NCBI RefSeq assembly: GCF_030730905.1
Contig: NZ_JAVAMP010000009.1
Span: forward strand, 62,001-126,000
Direction of reading: 5' to 3'
DNA length: 64,000 nucleotides
From: Chengkuizengella axinellae
GTDB taxonomy: Bacteria > Bacillota > Bacilli > Paenibacillales > KCTC-33759
Shown here: positions 8,935 to 16,285 of the stretch, piece after piece
Layout: the number at the start of each line of letters is the position of its first letter
Numbering within the stretch: position 1 is the first letter of the stretch
Made by a program: the position numbers and the translations under genes
Notes under the pieces: generated by a model
Told to the model about the DNA's origin: nothing
Databases searched by the model: none
The model's input: the letters and a program-made list of their open reading frames with translations, nothing else

Positions 8935-8970
8935 AGGTTCATAGTCGCCATTCACGAAATCTATGAACCT
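8935..8970 (-). terminator. Inverted repeat, probable terminator after the amidase
   Basis: AGGTTCATAG and CTATGAACCT form a perfect 10-bp stem around a 16-base loop, between the lysis genes and the SOS promoter. The following minus-strand sequence is AT-rich but has no strong T run, so termination is likely rather than certain. Confidence 0.45.
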
Positions 8971-9136
8971 CTTACTGATTTCAAAATTCACTAATTTTTT
9001 GAAATCTAATTGTTGTAATCATTTTAGGTCTTCTGAGATATAATCAATTTTTATTGATTTATTATTGTAAACCTTATCTATCATTTGAATAAAGAAGGGA
9101 TTCCCAAAAATTATAAGCTGAAAAAATCATTACATA

Positions 9137-9892
9137 TTATCTAATAGCATTGATATAGTGAATGATTCTGGAGGCAATGACTGCCATTTCTGATCGAGTC
9201 AGTGTTTGAGACGGTTTGAATGCCCCATCCGTAAATCCATTCATAATCCCTAAATCAGCAACTTCTTGAATTTCTGAATAACTCCAATGTTGCTCACTTA
9301 CATCTGTGAATTTACTTTTGTTGTTTAATTTGAGACGATACATCTTTACAATTCCATTTACAATTCCTTCAGCACATAGTTGTCGATATTCATCAGACTT
9401 TAACAACTCACATGATTCTTTGTTCGTCATAAACTCACACTCAACTAGGATAGATGTCATCTCCGTCTCACGTAATACATGAAAGTTTGCTCCTTTCACT
9501 CCCCGATCTCTTCTCCCTGTTAATTGTACCAGCTGATTTTGTACATAATTAGCAAGTTCAACACTTGTTGCTGGAAGAGATTTATATACAAATGTTTCAA
9601 TTCCAGTTGCGTCATTCCAATGATCACGATAAGCATTAGCGTGAATGGATAGAAACAAATCTGCACACCAATTGTTCGCTGCAATTGTTCGTTCCATTAA
9701 CGGAACATCCCTGTCATCTGCATGTGTGAAGGTCGTTTCTACTCCCTGATACTGAAGCAACTTCTCTTGAACATAGGCTGCAACCTCTCTGTTAAACTCA
9801 AATTCCCTTAAACTTTCATCAGGTGCTCGTTTCCCAGGTGTTTCTGCTCCATGTCCCGCATCGATTACAATTTTAAATGGTTTATTTGACAT
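9137..9892 (-). CDS. N-acetylmuramoyl-L-alanine amidase with C-terminal SLH domain (endolysin)
   Basis: Cleaves the lactyl-Ala bond of peptidoglycan; here it is the lysin of the tail cluster. The Amidase_3 domain covers residues 5-185: Zn-binding IDAGHG near 12, a Glu in REFEFNREVA, LFLSIHAN (second His) near 80-87, and the catalytic Glu in ILVECEFMTN near 150. Residues 197-246 form one S-layer homology domain (FTDVSEQHWSYSEIQ..., GIMNGFTDGAFKP, TRSEMAVIASRI), which would bind pyruvylated secondary wall polymer. No signal peptide is seen, so export depends on the holin encoded 12 bases upstream. Confidence 0.92.
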   Translation of the reverse strand: MSNKPFKIVIDAGHGAETPGKRAPDESLREFEFNREVAAYVQEKLLQYQGVETTFTHADDRDVPLMERTIAANNWCADLFLSIHANAYRDHWNDATGIETFVYKSLPATSVELANYVQNQLVQLTGRRDRGVKGANFHVLRETEMTSILVECEFMTNKESCELLKSDEYRQLCAEGIVNGIVKMYRLKLNNKSKFTDVSEQHWSYSEIQEVADLGIMNGFTDGAFKPSQTLTRSEMAVIASRIIHYINAIR

Positions 9893-9903
9893 TAGCTCAC
9901 CAT

Positions 9904-10104
9904 CTAACCCTTCATCTTATTTTCAAGTTTATCGATCTTATCTATAATTAAATCATACTTTTCTGAAAACTTATTAAGCAGGGCATGGAGTCGATTCTCC
10001 CGCTCCTTCCCCTCTTTTTTTGTTGTATATAATAACCAAACAAATAGTCCCGCAAATGGTCCTTGTGTCATAAAAAATGTAATAAATTCCTTTTCCATAT
10101 CCAT
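9904..10104 (-). CDS. BhlA/UviB-type holin
   Basis: 66 aa, with a single hydrophobic N-terminal segment (about residues 8-27, FFMTQGPFAGLFVWLLYT) followed by a charged amphipathic helix (KKEGKERENRL... DKIDKLENKMKG). This is the layout of the BhlA/UviB bacteriocin-associated holin-like family. It would open the membrane to release the amidase and assembled particles. AGGTGAGGAA precedes the ATG. It lies between the tail fibre and the amidase, the usual lysis-cassette position. Confidence 0.85.
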   Translation of the reverse strand: MDMEKEFITFFMTQGPFAGLFVWLLYTTKKEGKERENRLHALLNKFSEKYDLIIDKIDKLENKMKG

Positions 10105-10168
10105 TTCCTCACCTCACTTTACATTTTTCAAAGTTAGCAATAAAGATAGTAATCGCTTCTAGAATACA

Positions 10169-12103
10169 CTATTCAATAGCGGTCCAAGTAAATGAAACCG
10201 TATTATTTAAAAACGCAGAATTGCCTGCTCCTGCATGTGCAAAGTAAAAACCATTAGATGTAGGATAAAAAGAAGTTATATTCAATGTCACTTCCCTAAA
10301 AATAGGCTCTTGCCATCTTTCATCCCAATATTCATAGACATATCTGCCTTGTGACAACACAAATAGATTACTAGAAATATAAACAGCATCTCCTCCTTCT
10401 ACTCTATTTTCTAAAGGTCCCCCTACAAATGTTGATCCTCCAACAATTTTAAGAATAGTAGGAGTGAAAGGTAAATTTGAAATTGTCACATTATCCGTTG
10501 TTGAATACCCAATATTTAAGTTTACTGTTCCAGTAGCCCACTGTTTTCTGTTCGAAGTACCTGTGATTTTGTTCCCATTCACATATGCTGTTTTCCCGCT
10601 AACAATATCACTTGCTATCGCTGTGGCATCACTAGTAAACGATCCAGATACCCCGAAAATATTTTTACCTGCTTTAATATTTGCTGCGTTAAGATCAGCA
10701 TCTCCTACTACGTAACCTGAGCCACTATGATAACCTAATGAAATACTCTGATTCGATGTGCTAGGCGTAATTACTATATTACCTCGATCTGTCATGGTTC
10801 CTGTTACCTTAGATCCGTTTACATATGCAGTTTTCCCTGTTAAAATACTTGATGCTGCTGCTGTAGCATCTCCGGTATCCACTATATCAGAGGCTCCATT
10901 TACTCCAAATATACTGATCCCATTTTTGATATTTCCACTTTTCAGGTCAGCGTCTCCAACCACGTATCCTGATCCGCTATGATATCCTTCTGGGATGGTT
11001 TGATTGGATGTGCTTGGGGTATAAGTCATTGCGCCTCGGGTGGGCATGCTTCCTGTAATTTTAGATCCATCGACATACGCAGTTGTACCGAGTAGAAGAT
11101 TCGCCTCAACTGCTGTAGCATCCCCTGTATCCGCTACATCGGAGGCTCCGTTTACTCCGAAAATGCTAACCCCTTTTTTAATATTTTCACTTTTCAGGTC
11201 AGCGTCTCCAACCACGTATCCTGATCCGCTATGATATCCTTCTGGGATGGTTTGATTGGATGTGCTTGGGGTATAAGTCATTGCGCCTCGGGTGGGCATG
11301 CTTCCTGTAATTTTAGATCCATCGACATACGCAGTTGTACCGAGTAGAAGATTCGCCTCAACTGCTGTAGCATCCCCTGTATCCACTACATCGGAGGCTC
11401 CATTTACTCCGAAAATGCTAACCCCTTTTTTAATATTCTCACTTCTAAGATCAGTGTCTCCCTCCACTTGTCCTGATCCGCTATGATATCCCTCTGGAAT
11501 AGTTTGATTGGATGTACTTGGTGTATAGGTCATCGCACCTCTGTCGGGCATGGTTCCGGTCCTTTTTTCTCCACCTTGGTAAAACGTTGTTCCTGTAAGG
11601 ACAAGTGAAGCTGATGCTGTTGCATCATCAGATATATTGCTTATAGCTGCTGCCAATTGCGCAAAGGTATAATGTCCAAAAACACTTTGTCCCATGTCAG
11701 TAATAGCGGCAGCAAGCGTCGTTTTTCCATCACTGACAGATTGAAAAAGCTCTGATAAGGCTCCTTCAACATTCTCAGAAGCGAACTGTCCTTCGTCATC
11801 TTCTATGCTAATATTTTCAGCAGTCAGTTGAATGGAAGATACTTTTTGATCTGTGTAGGACTTAGCGTTTTCTTCTGCAAAATCTGCTTTCTCCTGTGCA
11901 CCTAAGGGTGTTTCTTTTGCATTCCAAGCACTGCGTTCATTCGTTGTAAGGTGCTGTGTCGTATTATTTGTATGGGAATCAAGCTCGCCTTTTGTGGCTG
12001 CATTCTCGTCAATAATATCCCAGTTCTCGTTAAAAGCCTCACGTGAGACATTTTCATTCCCCAAAGGTTTGTTGATTCTCAGGTTTGGTGTTACTTCTGG
12101 CAT
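10169..12103 (-). CDS. Tail fibre / receptor-binding protein with four 84-residue repeats
   Basis: 644 aa. Residues 1-35 (MPEVTPNLRINKPLGNENVS...) form the conserved particle-proximal head seen in Paenibacillus/Bacillus-type tail fibres, followed by a helical segment to about 155. Residues 160-491 are four units of about 84 residues, each with DATA..., TAYVDGSKITG, YTPSTSNQTIPEGYHSGSG and GDADLKSENIKKGVSIFGVNG motifs; a partial fifth follows. Residues 517-644 are a non-repetitive beta-rich C terminus, the likely receptor-binding tip. No fibre-assembly chaperone gene is seen next to it. Confidence 0.85.
   Translation of the reverse strand: MPEVTPNLRINKPLGNENVSREAFNENWDIIDENAATKGELDSHTNNTTQHLTTNERSAWNAKETPLGAQEKADFAEENAKSYTDQKVSSIQLTAENISIEDDEGQFASENVEGALSELFQSVSDGKTTLAAAITDMGQSVFGHYTFAQLAAAISNISDDATASASLVLTGTTFYQGGEKRTGTMPDRGAMTYTPSTSNQTIPEGYHSGSGQVEGDTDLRSENIKKGVSIFGVNGASDVVDTGDATAVEANLLLGTTAYVDGSKITGSMPTRGAMTYTPSTSNQTIPEGYHSGSGYVVGDADLKSENIKKGVSIFGVNGASDVADTGDATAVEANLLLGTTAYVDGSKITGSMPTRGAMTYTPSTSNQTIPEGYHSGSGYVVGDADLKSGNIKNGISIFGVNGASDIVDTGDATAAASSILTGKTAYVNGSKVTGTMTDRGNIVITPSTSNQSISLGYHSGSGYVVGDADLNAANIKAGKNIFGVSGSFTSDATAIASDIVSGKTAYVNGNKITGTSNRKQWATGTVNLNIGYSTTDNVTISNLPFTPTILKIVGGSTFVGGPLENRVEGGDAVYISSNLFVLSQGRYVYEYWDERWQEPIFREVTLNITSFYPTSNGFYFAHAGAGNSAFLNNTVSFTWTAIE
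10631..11626 (-). repeat. Tandem 252-bp repeats inside the fibre gene
   Basis: Three units of 252 bp and one of 240 bp, in frame, encoding the 84-residue fibre repeats. The two middle units are almost identical at DNA level (compare 10991-11242 with 11243-11494), including synonymous positions, which points to recent duplication or homogenisation. The outer units are more diverged. Confidence 0.9.
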
Positions 12104-12132
12104 TACTCGATCTCCTCCTTTGTACCAATACT

Positions 12133-12609
12133 TTATACTTTATCTAGTACAATGTATTTTTGATTATTACTTATCGATGCAATAATGACTCGATCCCCCA
12201 CTTCAAGAGGTGATTCAATTGTGACCTCCACAGATTCACCAGTCACTTTTGCATCTAATCCTATTTGGGTGAAAGTAGTTTGACATGGTCCATGTGGACT
12301 AGTGCTTACTATATCGTGATTTGTTACCTTTGAATCTAATGTCATATCTTGACTTTCTATACGTAATGTTCTCTTGTGTTCAAGCAAGGACTCAGCTATA
12401 ATCATATCTTCTTCTTCAAGCATAATTTTCATATTATCTACTTGAATTTTATATGGATCGGTAGATTTTATTGTTGCTAATTCAATATCAACCTCTTTAT
12501 TAAATCCGAATATTCTGAACATTTGGATGAGTTGACTATAGGAACTTCCTTCTAAACGTTCGATATGATCCACCTCCACTATTCTCTGTAGGTTTCTAAT
12601 AGATCCCAT
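12133..12609 (-). CDS. DUF2577-type (XkdR-like) tail protein
   Basis: 158 aa. The pattern DPYKIQVDNMKIMLEEEDMIIAESLL in the first half and a C-terminal VGDRVIIASISNNQKYIVLDKV resemble the DUF2577/XkdR family of PBSX-like tails, whose members have a small beta-rich domain and act at the tail hub or baseplate. In PBSX this gene lies between xkdQ and xkdS; here it lies after xkdU and overlaps it by 31 bases. The start is uncertain, since no strong ribosome binding site precedes ATG 12609 and a GTG about ten codons in is possible. Confidence 0.65.
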   Translation of the reverse strand: MGSIRNLQRIVEVDHIERLEGSSYSQLIQMFRIFGFNKEVDIELATIKSTDPYKIQVDNMKIMLEEEDMIIAESLLEHKRTLRIESQDMTLDSKVTNHDIVSTSPHGPCQTTFTQIGLDAKVTGESVEVTIESPLEVGDRVIIASISNNQKYIVLDKV

Positions 12610-13148
12610 GTTATATTCTTGCTATCTAACTCATTCCAAGTTAGCCTATATGAGTCTAGATCGTCCCAAGTCATATAGGTAAAGACATATTCAATCCCAA
12701 GATGAGCAGGAATGATCTCTGCTAGTGCCTGTTGAATATCTTCCAAGTTCGTTGGTATACCCAATTCTCCAATAAATGTGATGTCAATACTATATTCTTG
12801 AGGGACTTCTTCTACGGCAACTTCCCCATGCCCATAGGATTCAGCTACTTCTTTAATTAAAGCTGCAGTGACAGTTCCAATTCCACGCAGTTTGGATTGG
12901 ATAACTGAACGCCGCTCTTCATATGATTTAGATTCATCTGTCACTAAATCACATATTCGCTCCCAATGCTGTAATCCCCATGTTGCTGTCTCAATAAAAA
13001 ACTGTTGAAGAACCTCACTAATCTCTTCATTTAAGCCCTTTATTTCTTCAGCTTCCTGCAAAATTACATTAGTCCCTATTACAGACTCTTGATAATATTT
13101 TGGTAAGTAATCTAGCATCTGCTGCTCAATATCTCTATCAGTCTTCAC
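12579..13148 (-). CDS. Baseplate protein XkdU (YmfQ/DUF2313 family)
   Basis: 189 aa, a baseplate wedge component of myophage-type tails. The N terminus MKTDRDIEQQMLDYLPKYYQ, the helical WGLQHWERICDLVTDESKSYEERR block with the conserved W-E-R/ERR elements, and the RGIGTVTAALIKEVAESYG and IPAHLGIEYVFTYMTWDDL segments are typical of YmfQ. The C terminus has three short repeats of TW-x2-LDSY/TWNELD type. It overlaps xkdT by 11 bases, indicating coupled translation. Confidence 0.88.
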   Translation of the reverse strand: MKTDRDIEQQMLDYLPKYYQESVIGTNVILQEAEEIKGLNEEISEVLQQFFIETATWGLQHWERICDLVTDESKSYEERRSVIQSKLRGIGTVTAALIKEVAESYGHGEVAVEEVPQEYSIDITFIGELGIPTNLEDIQQALAEIIPAHLGIEYVFTYMTWDDLDSYRLTWNELDSKNITWDLLETYRE

Positions 13149-14220
13149 TAATTGTCACCTCACCTAACACAGCCACTTCCCCTTCTTCAATAGAGACATG
13201 GATATTGGACGTACCTCCATTCATAGTGAATCCAACGTAATCTAGAACTCCATCAATATCTAATATAGTACTGGCAATTTGTGAATATCTAACTAAAGAA
13301 TCACGATAAGCCAAAGAAACAAGGTACTCTCTTACGTACTCTGTAATTTGTTCTTTAACTTGATCCAACTCAAATCCTTGATCTAATACAATAGAAGCAT
13401 CAATCGTAATTTCAACTTCTGGGGCTCCAACTACAGTTACTTCTGCCCCTACCGGGCGTACGGATTCAATGTGCTGCCTTACATGATCAATAATGGTTTG
13501 ATCTGGTGTTGATTTTTCAGTTGAAAGAAGAATCACCTTTACAGTTCCATTGCCATTCCAAATCGGAACAACGACAGCATCTGAAATTCCTGGAATTTCT
13601 TTGGCCCATTCTAAATAATGATTAACATTCCCACTTGTTGAAGGATTTTGTACACGTACTAAATAACGGTTCAATAAATCTGCATCGGATTCCTCATCTA
13701 CTCCATTATCAAATGAATCAGCGTTCACAACCTGAACCAGCCCGCTCAACTCTCCATATACAAGGCTTATTTGATTCGCACCAATATTACCTAATGTTCC
13801 ACCTTCTTCAGCTTTTACAGTAATATCAATTGATGAATTTCCATTCCCGATGATCCCTTCTTCTATTGTCTCAAAATAAATCGGATCACTATCTACAGTC
13901 ACTGCTGTTGAAACACGGACTCCTTTTGGAATCACAATTTCATAATCACTAGTAAAGCTAACTTTACCAGACGACTGTAACTCAGAATGCCTTTCTACCC
14001 CCATCTCTCTACAGCGCTTGTCCAAATATTCACCGTAGGTAGTATCAGCAAAGCCATGTTTTAAAGTTAATTCTAGTTGAATGTAAGTTTCAGCAAGTTC
14101 AATCGCAGCTGGTGAGAGAAGATCATAGGTGATAGACCCTTCACGTTGATCAATCGTTGCTGGTGAGCTACTGAGCATTCGTTCTAATATCACTTCTTTG
14201 GTTTCTGATTCATACCCCAT
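13138..14220 (-). CDS. Baseplate J-like protein XkdT
   Basis: 360 aa, homologous in layout to phage P2 gpJ and PBSX XkdT, which form the wedges linking baseplate hub and fibres. Features are a helical N terminus (residues 1-75), the family's DKRCREMGVERHS near 65-77, the central beta-rich region, the conserved VDEESDADLLNRYLVRVQNPSTSGNVNHYLEWA block at about 175-205, and the VRPVGAEVTVVGAPEVEITID segment near 245. A strong AGGAGGTG precedes ATG 14220. Its first codon lies against the stop of xkdS. Confidence 0.92.
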   Translation of the reverse strand: MGYESETKEVILERMLSSSPATIDQREGSITYDLLSPAAIELAETYIQLELTLKHGFADTTYGEYLDKRCREMGVERHSELQSSGKVSFTSDYEIVIPKGVRVSTAVTVDSDPIYFETIEEGIIGNGNSSIDITVKAEEGGTLGNIGANQISLVYGELSGLVQVVNADSFDNGVDEESDADLLNRYLVRVQNPSTSGNVNHYLEWAKEIPGISDAVVVPIWNGNGTVKVILLSTEKSTPDQTIIDHVRQHIESVRPVGAEVTVVGAPEVEITIDASIVLDQGFELDQVKEQITEYVREYLVSLAYRDSLVRYSQIASTILDIDGVLDYVGFTMNGGTSNIHVSIEEGEVAVLGEVTISED

Positions 14221-14645
14221 TATACTTTCACCTCCTGTTCTATCGTTCCATCTACCGTATCTACTTCAAAAGTGGCGTATAGTGCATCTCCTTTTCGAGA
14301 AATACTGAAATTACTTACAGCAAGAATGCGGTCATCATAAGAGATCGCTTCTTCTATCAATCGTGGGACCTCTGCATCTACCAGCTCATCAGGAATATTT
14401 TGACCAATTAAATCCTCTAATTCACTCCCGTATTGATTAGTGTATATAAGATACCGAAATCGAGGAGTAGAGAGTGCCTTTCTTACAAATTGTTTAATCG
14501 CTTCCATTCCATCTATATTTCCTTTTATTTCTCCTGTATCAAAATCAAACTTATAAGTCTTAGAAGGATAGACTGTTTTAATGGTCGTCATTGTATCTGC
14601 TTCTGTTTCTCTAGTAATGAGTTCAGCTATTGGGCTTAGTGCCAT
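14220..14645 (-). CDS. DUF2634/XkdS baseplate protein (gp25-like)
   Basis: 141 aa. The central KTYKFDFDTGEIKGNIDGMEAIKQFVRKAL and FRYLIYTNQYGSELEDLIGQ blocks are diagnostic of DUF2634, whose members resemble T4 gp25, the baseplate protein that starts sheath polymerisation. GTG and ATG codons at 14657 and 14645 are both in frame; the ATG is preferred because GGTGG then has 8-base spacing. It lies immediately upstream of xkdT and 22 bases downstream of xkdQ. Confidence 0.88.
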   Translation of the reverse strand: MALSPIAELITRETEADTMTTIKTVYPSKTYKFDFDTGEIKGNIDGMEAIKQFVRKALSTPRFRYLIYTNQYGSELEDLIGQNIPDELVDAEVPRLIEEAISYDDRILAVSNFSISRKGDALYATFEVDTVDGTIEQEVKV

Positions 14646-14666
14646 AAGATTCACCACCCTCTTTAT

Positions 14667-15629
14667 TTAATGATTCATATTATCTATCTTTAATCTCATT
14701 CGATGTACCTTGTTTTGAAATGTATGCGTATCAGTTGATACATGATAATTGCCTGATAAGTTCGTCATAGTTTCGGAAACATGAATAATGGATCCTGCAA
14801 TTACTTCTTCATTTCCTAAGGCTTCAATCTCTGCTTCCTCACTCACTTTACTCAAGTCTTTTAACAATTGATTTGCCAATTGTTGGTTCTGTGAAGCGTT
14901 ATGATCCACATTACTTTCCTCGATATGTTGCATTAAACCATAATTTTGCATTAAGGATTGATTTTCAACAATGGTTGAAATGGGTTGATCCTCATGATCA
15001 GCGCTCATTACTTTGACCTGATTCCGTAAATCTTCAATAGACTCAGAATAGGATGCGTTTAAAATGTTATATCCACTTTGTAAGACCCATTCGACCACAT
15101 TCCGCTTCTGTTCAATAAGTTGTAACTTCCCTTCTTTTGAGATTAAAATAAAACGTCTGCCGATTTGTTTACTCGTTTCTGTTATAGCGGTATTCATCAT
15201 ATCCCAAATTGTTTTATTGCGCATGATTAATTTAGGGAAGACATATCCTGTATCTTCAATAAATCCAAATGAAATACCAAAGTCATTACAAAGCTGTTTG
15301 ATGATTGAGGAGGCTGTCATATTAGTAAATTTCTTCGTATCGACATTCTTTGTTAAATAAATATTCTCATCATAGGCTGTAATACTCATATTTCCATCAG
15401 ACTGGATAGAATAAGAGAAGATCACCCCTCTAAACAATTCCTTATCATCTTTTAAAAATCGCAATAGTCTACCTTTCTCTATGATGACAGTTGGTTCTTT
15501 CCCATTGATTGTATTTGACAACTGCAGCTCCAATTTGCGAAATGCCTGCTTGCTGTCTCCAGACCACGTAATGGAAGTCACTAGTGGATCAAGGTACATT
15601 TCTTTGTTATACTGTACTTCAATTTTCAT
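14667..15629 (-). CDS. Tail hub protein XkdQ (gpD-like)
   Basis: 320 aa, matching the XkdQ/P2 gpD family of central hub or spike-adaptor proteins. It contains beta-rich halves around SITWSGDSKQAFRKLELQLSNT (residues about 18-40), GRLLRFLKDDKELFRGVIFSYS, the helical KFTNMTASSIIKQLCNDFGIS region (about 100-120), and ILNASYSESIEDLRNQVKVM near 190-210. The C terminus IIHVSETMTNLSGNYHVSTDTHTFQNKVHRMRLKID is typical. The gene overlaps xkdP by 4 bases (ATGA), so the two are translationally coupled. Confidence 0.88.
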   Translation of the reverse strand: MKIEVQYNKEMYLDPLVTSITWSGDSKQAFRKLELQLSNTINGKEPTVIIEKGRLLRFLKDDKELFRGVIFSYSIQSDGNMSITAYDENIYLTKNVDTKKFTNMTASSIIKQLCNDFGISFGFIEDTGYVFPKLIMRNKTIWDMMNTAITETSKQIGRRFILISKEGKLQLIEQKRNVVEWVLQSGYNILNASYSESIEDLRNQVKVMSADHEDQPISTIVENQSLMQNYGLMQHIEESNVDHNASQNQQLANQLLKDLSKVSEEAEIEALGNEEVIAGSIIHVSETMTNLSGNYHVSTDTHTFQNKVHRMRLKIDNMNH

Positions 15630-16282
15630 GATGGAATCACCAATCTTTGACCCGGTTTAATCTGATTTGGATCAGGACCGATGATATCGATATTGGCACT
15701 GTGAATGTTTTTCCATAAACTCCCATCCCCAAGTGTGGATTGAGCTATCTTCCACAGTGTGTCTCCTACCTTCACAGTGTAGTTACTTACTTGTTTAATC
15801 GTACCAGGGCGTGCTTCTTGTAATGTGGATTCATCTACCACTTTTTTGAAATTCACAAATTGATGCTCTTTTAAAGTCATACTATAATAAACGTCACCTG
15901 GACTCCCTGCTTTTTCCTCATATTGAAAAGAGCGGATCGTTGATAATACGTTGATCTTGTCTATTTTTCCAATCCCTTCAGTAACAATGAACCGCAATGG
16001 TTCTCCTGAATGCTGCCATGATCGAATTTTTTTTACGGTTTGCCACGGATCTGGCAGTGCCTCATATTCACAATACAACGTATGATAATCTCTTGGAAAA
16101 AAGGATGAAACTTGAAACTCTCTAAGCTGTTTATCACCTATGATTGTATATTCACCTAATTGAGAGACTTGAATATCAGAAAATTGATGACCACTAGTTA
16201 CATCAATTCGTTGTGGATTTACAGGTAATTGAATTTTTTCTGCTCCGTTATTAAAGGTTAACCAGAATTGCACAAGCATCAC
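15626..16282 (-). CDS. LysM-containing tail protein XkdP (gp53-like)
   Basis: 218 aa. The N-terminal part (QFWLTFNNGAEKIQLPVNPQ, then DVTSGHQFSDIQVSQLGE, then REFQVSSFFPRDYHTLYCEY) is typical of XkdP, which joins the hub to the baseplate wedges. Residues about 167-217 are a LysM domain (YTVKVGDTLWKIAQSTLGDG..., IKPGQRLVIPS) that could bind peptidoglycan when the particle contacts a cell. The gene lies 3 bases downstream of the tape-measure gene. Confidence 0.9.
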   Translation of the reverse strand: MMLVQFWLTFNNGAEKIQLPVNPQRIDVTSGHQFSDIQVSQLGEYTIIGDKQLREFQVSSFFPRDYHTLYCEYEALPDPWQTVKKIRSWQHSGEPLRFIVTEGIGKIDKINVLSTIRSFQYEEKAGSPGDVYYSMTLKEHQFVNFKKVVDESTLQEARPGTIKQVSNYTVKVGDTLWKIAQSTLGDGSLWKNIHSANIDIIGPDPNQIKPGQRLVIPS

Positions 16283-16285
16283 CTC

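Noticed and set aside
10464-11486. Several plus-strand open frames across the fibre gene
   Set aside because: They recur every 252 bp, have no ribosome binding sites, and are antisense shadows of the repeats in the minus-strand fibre gene.
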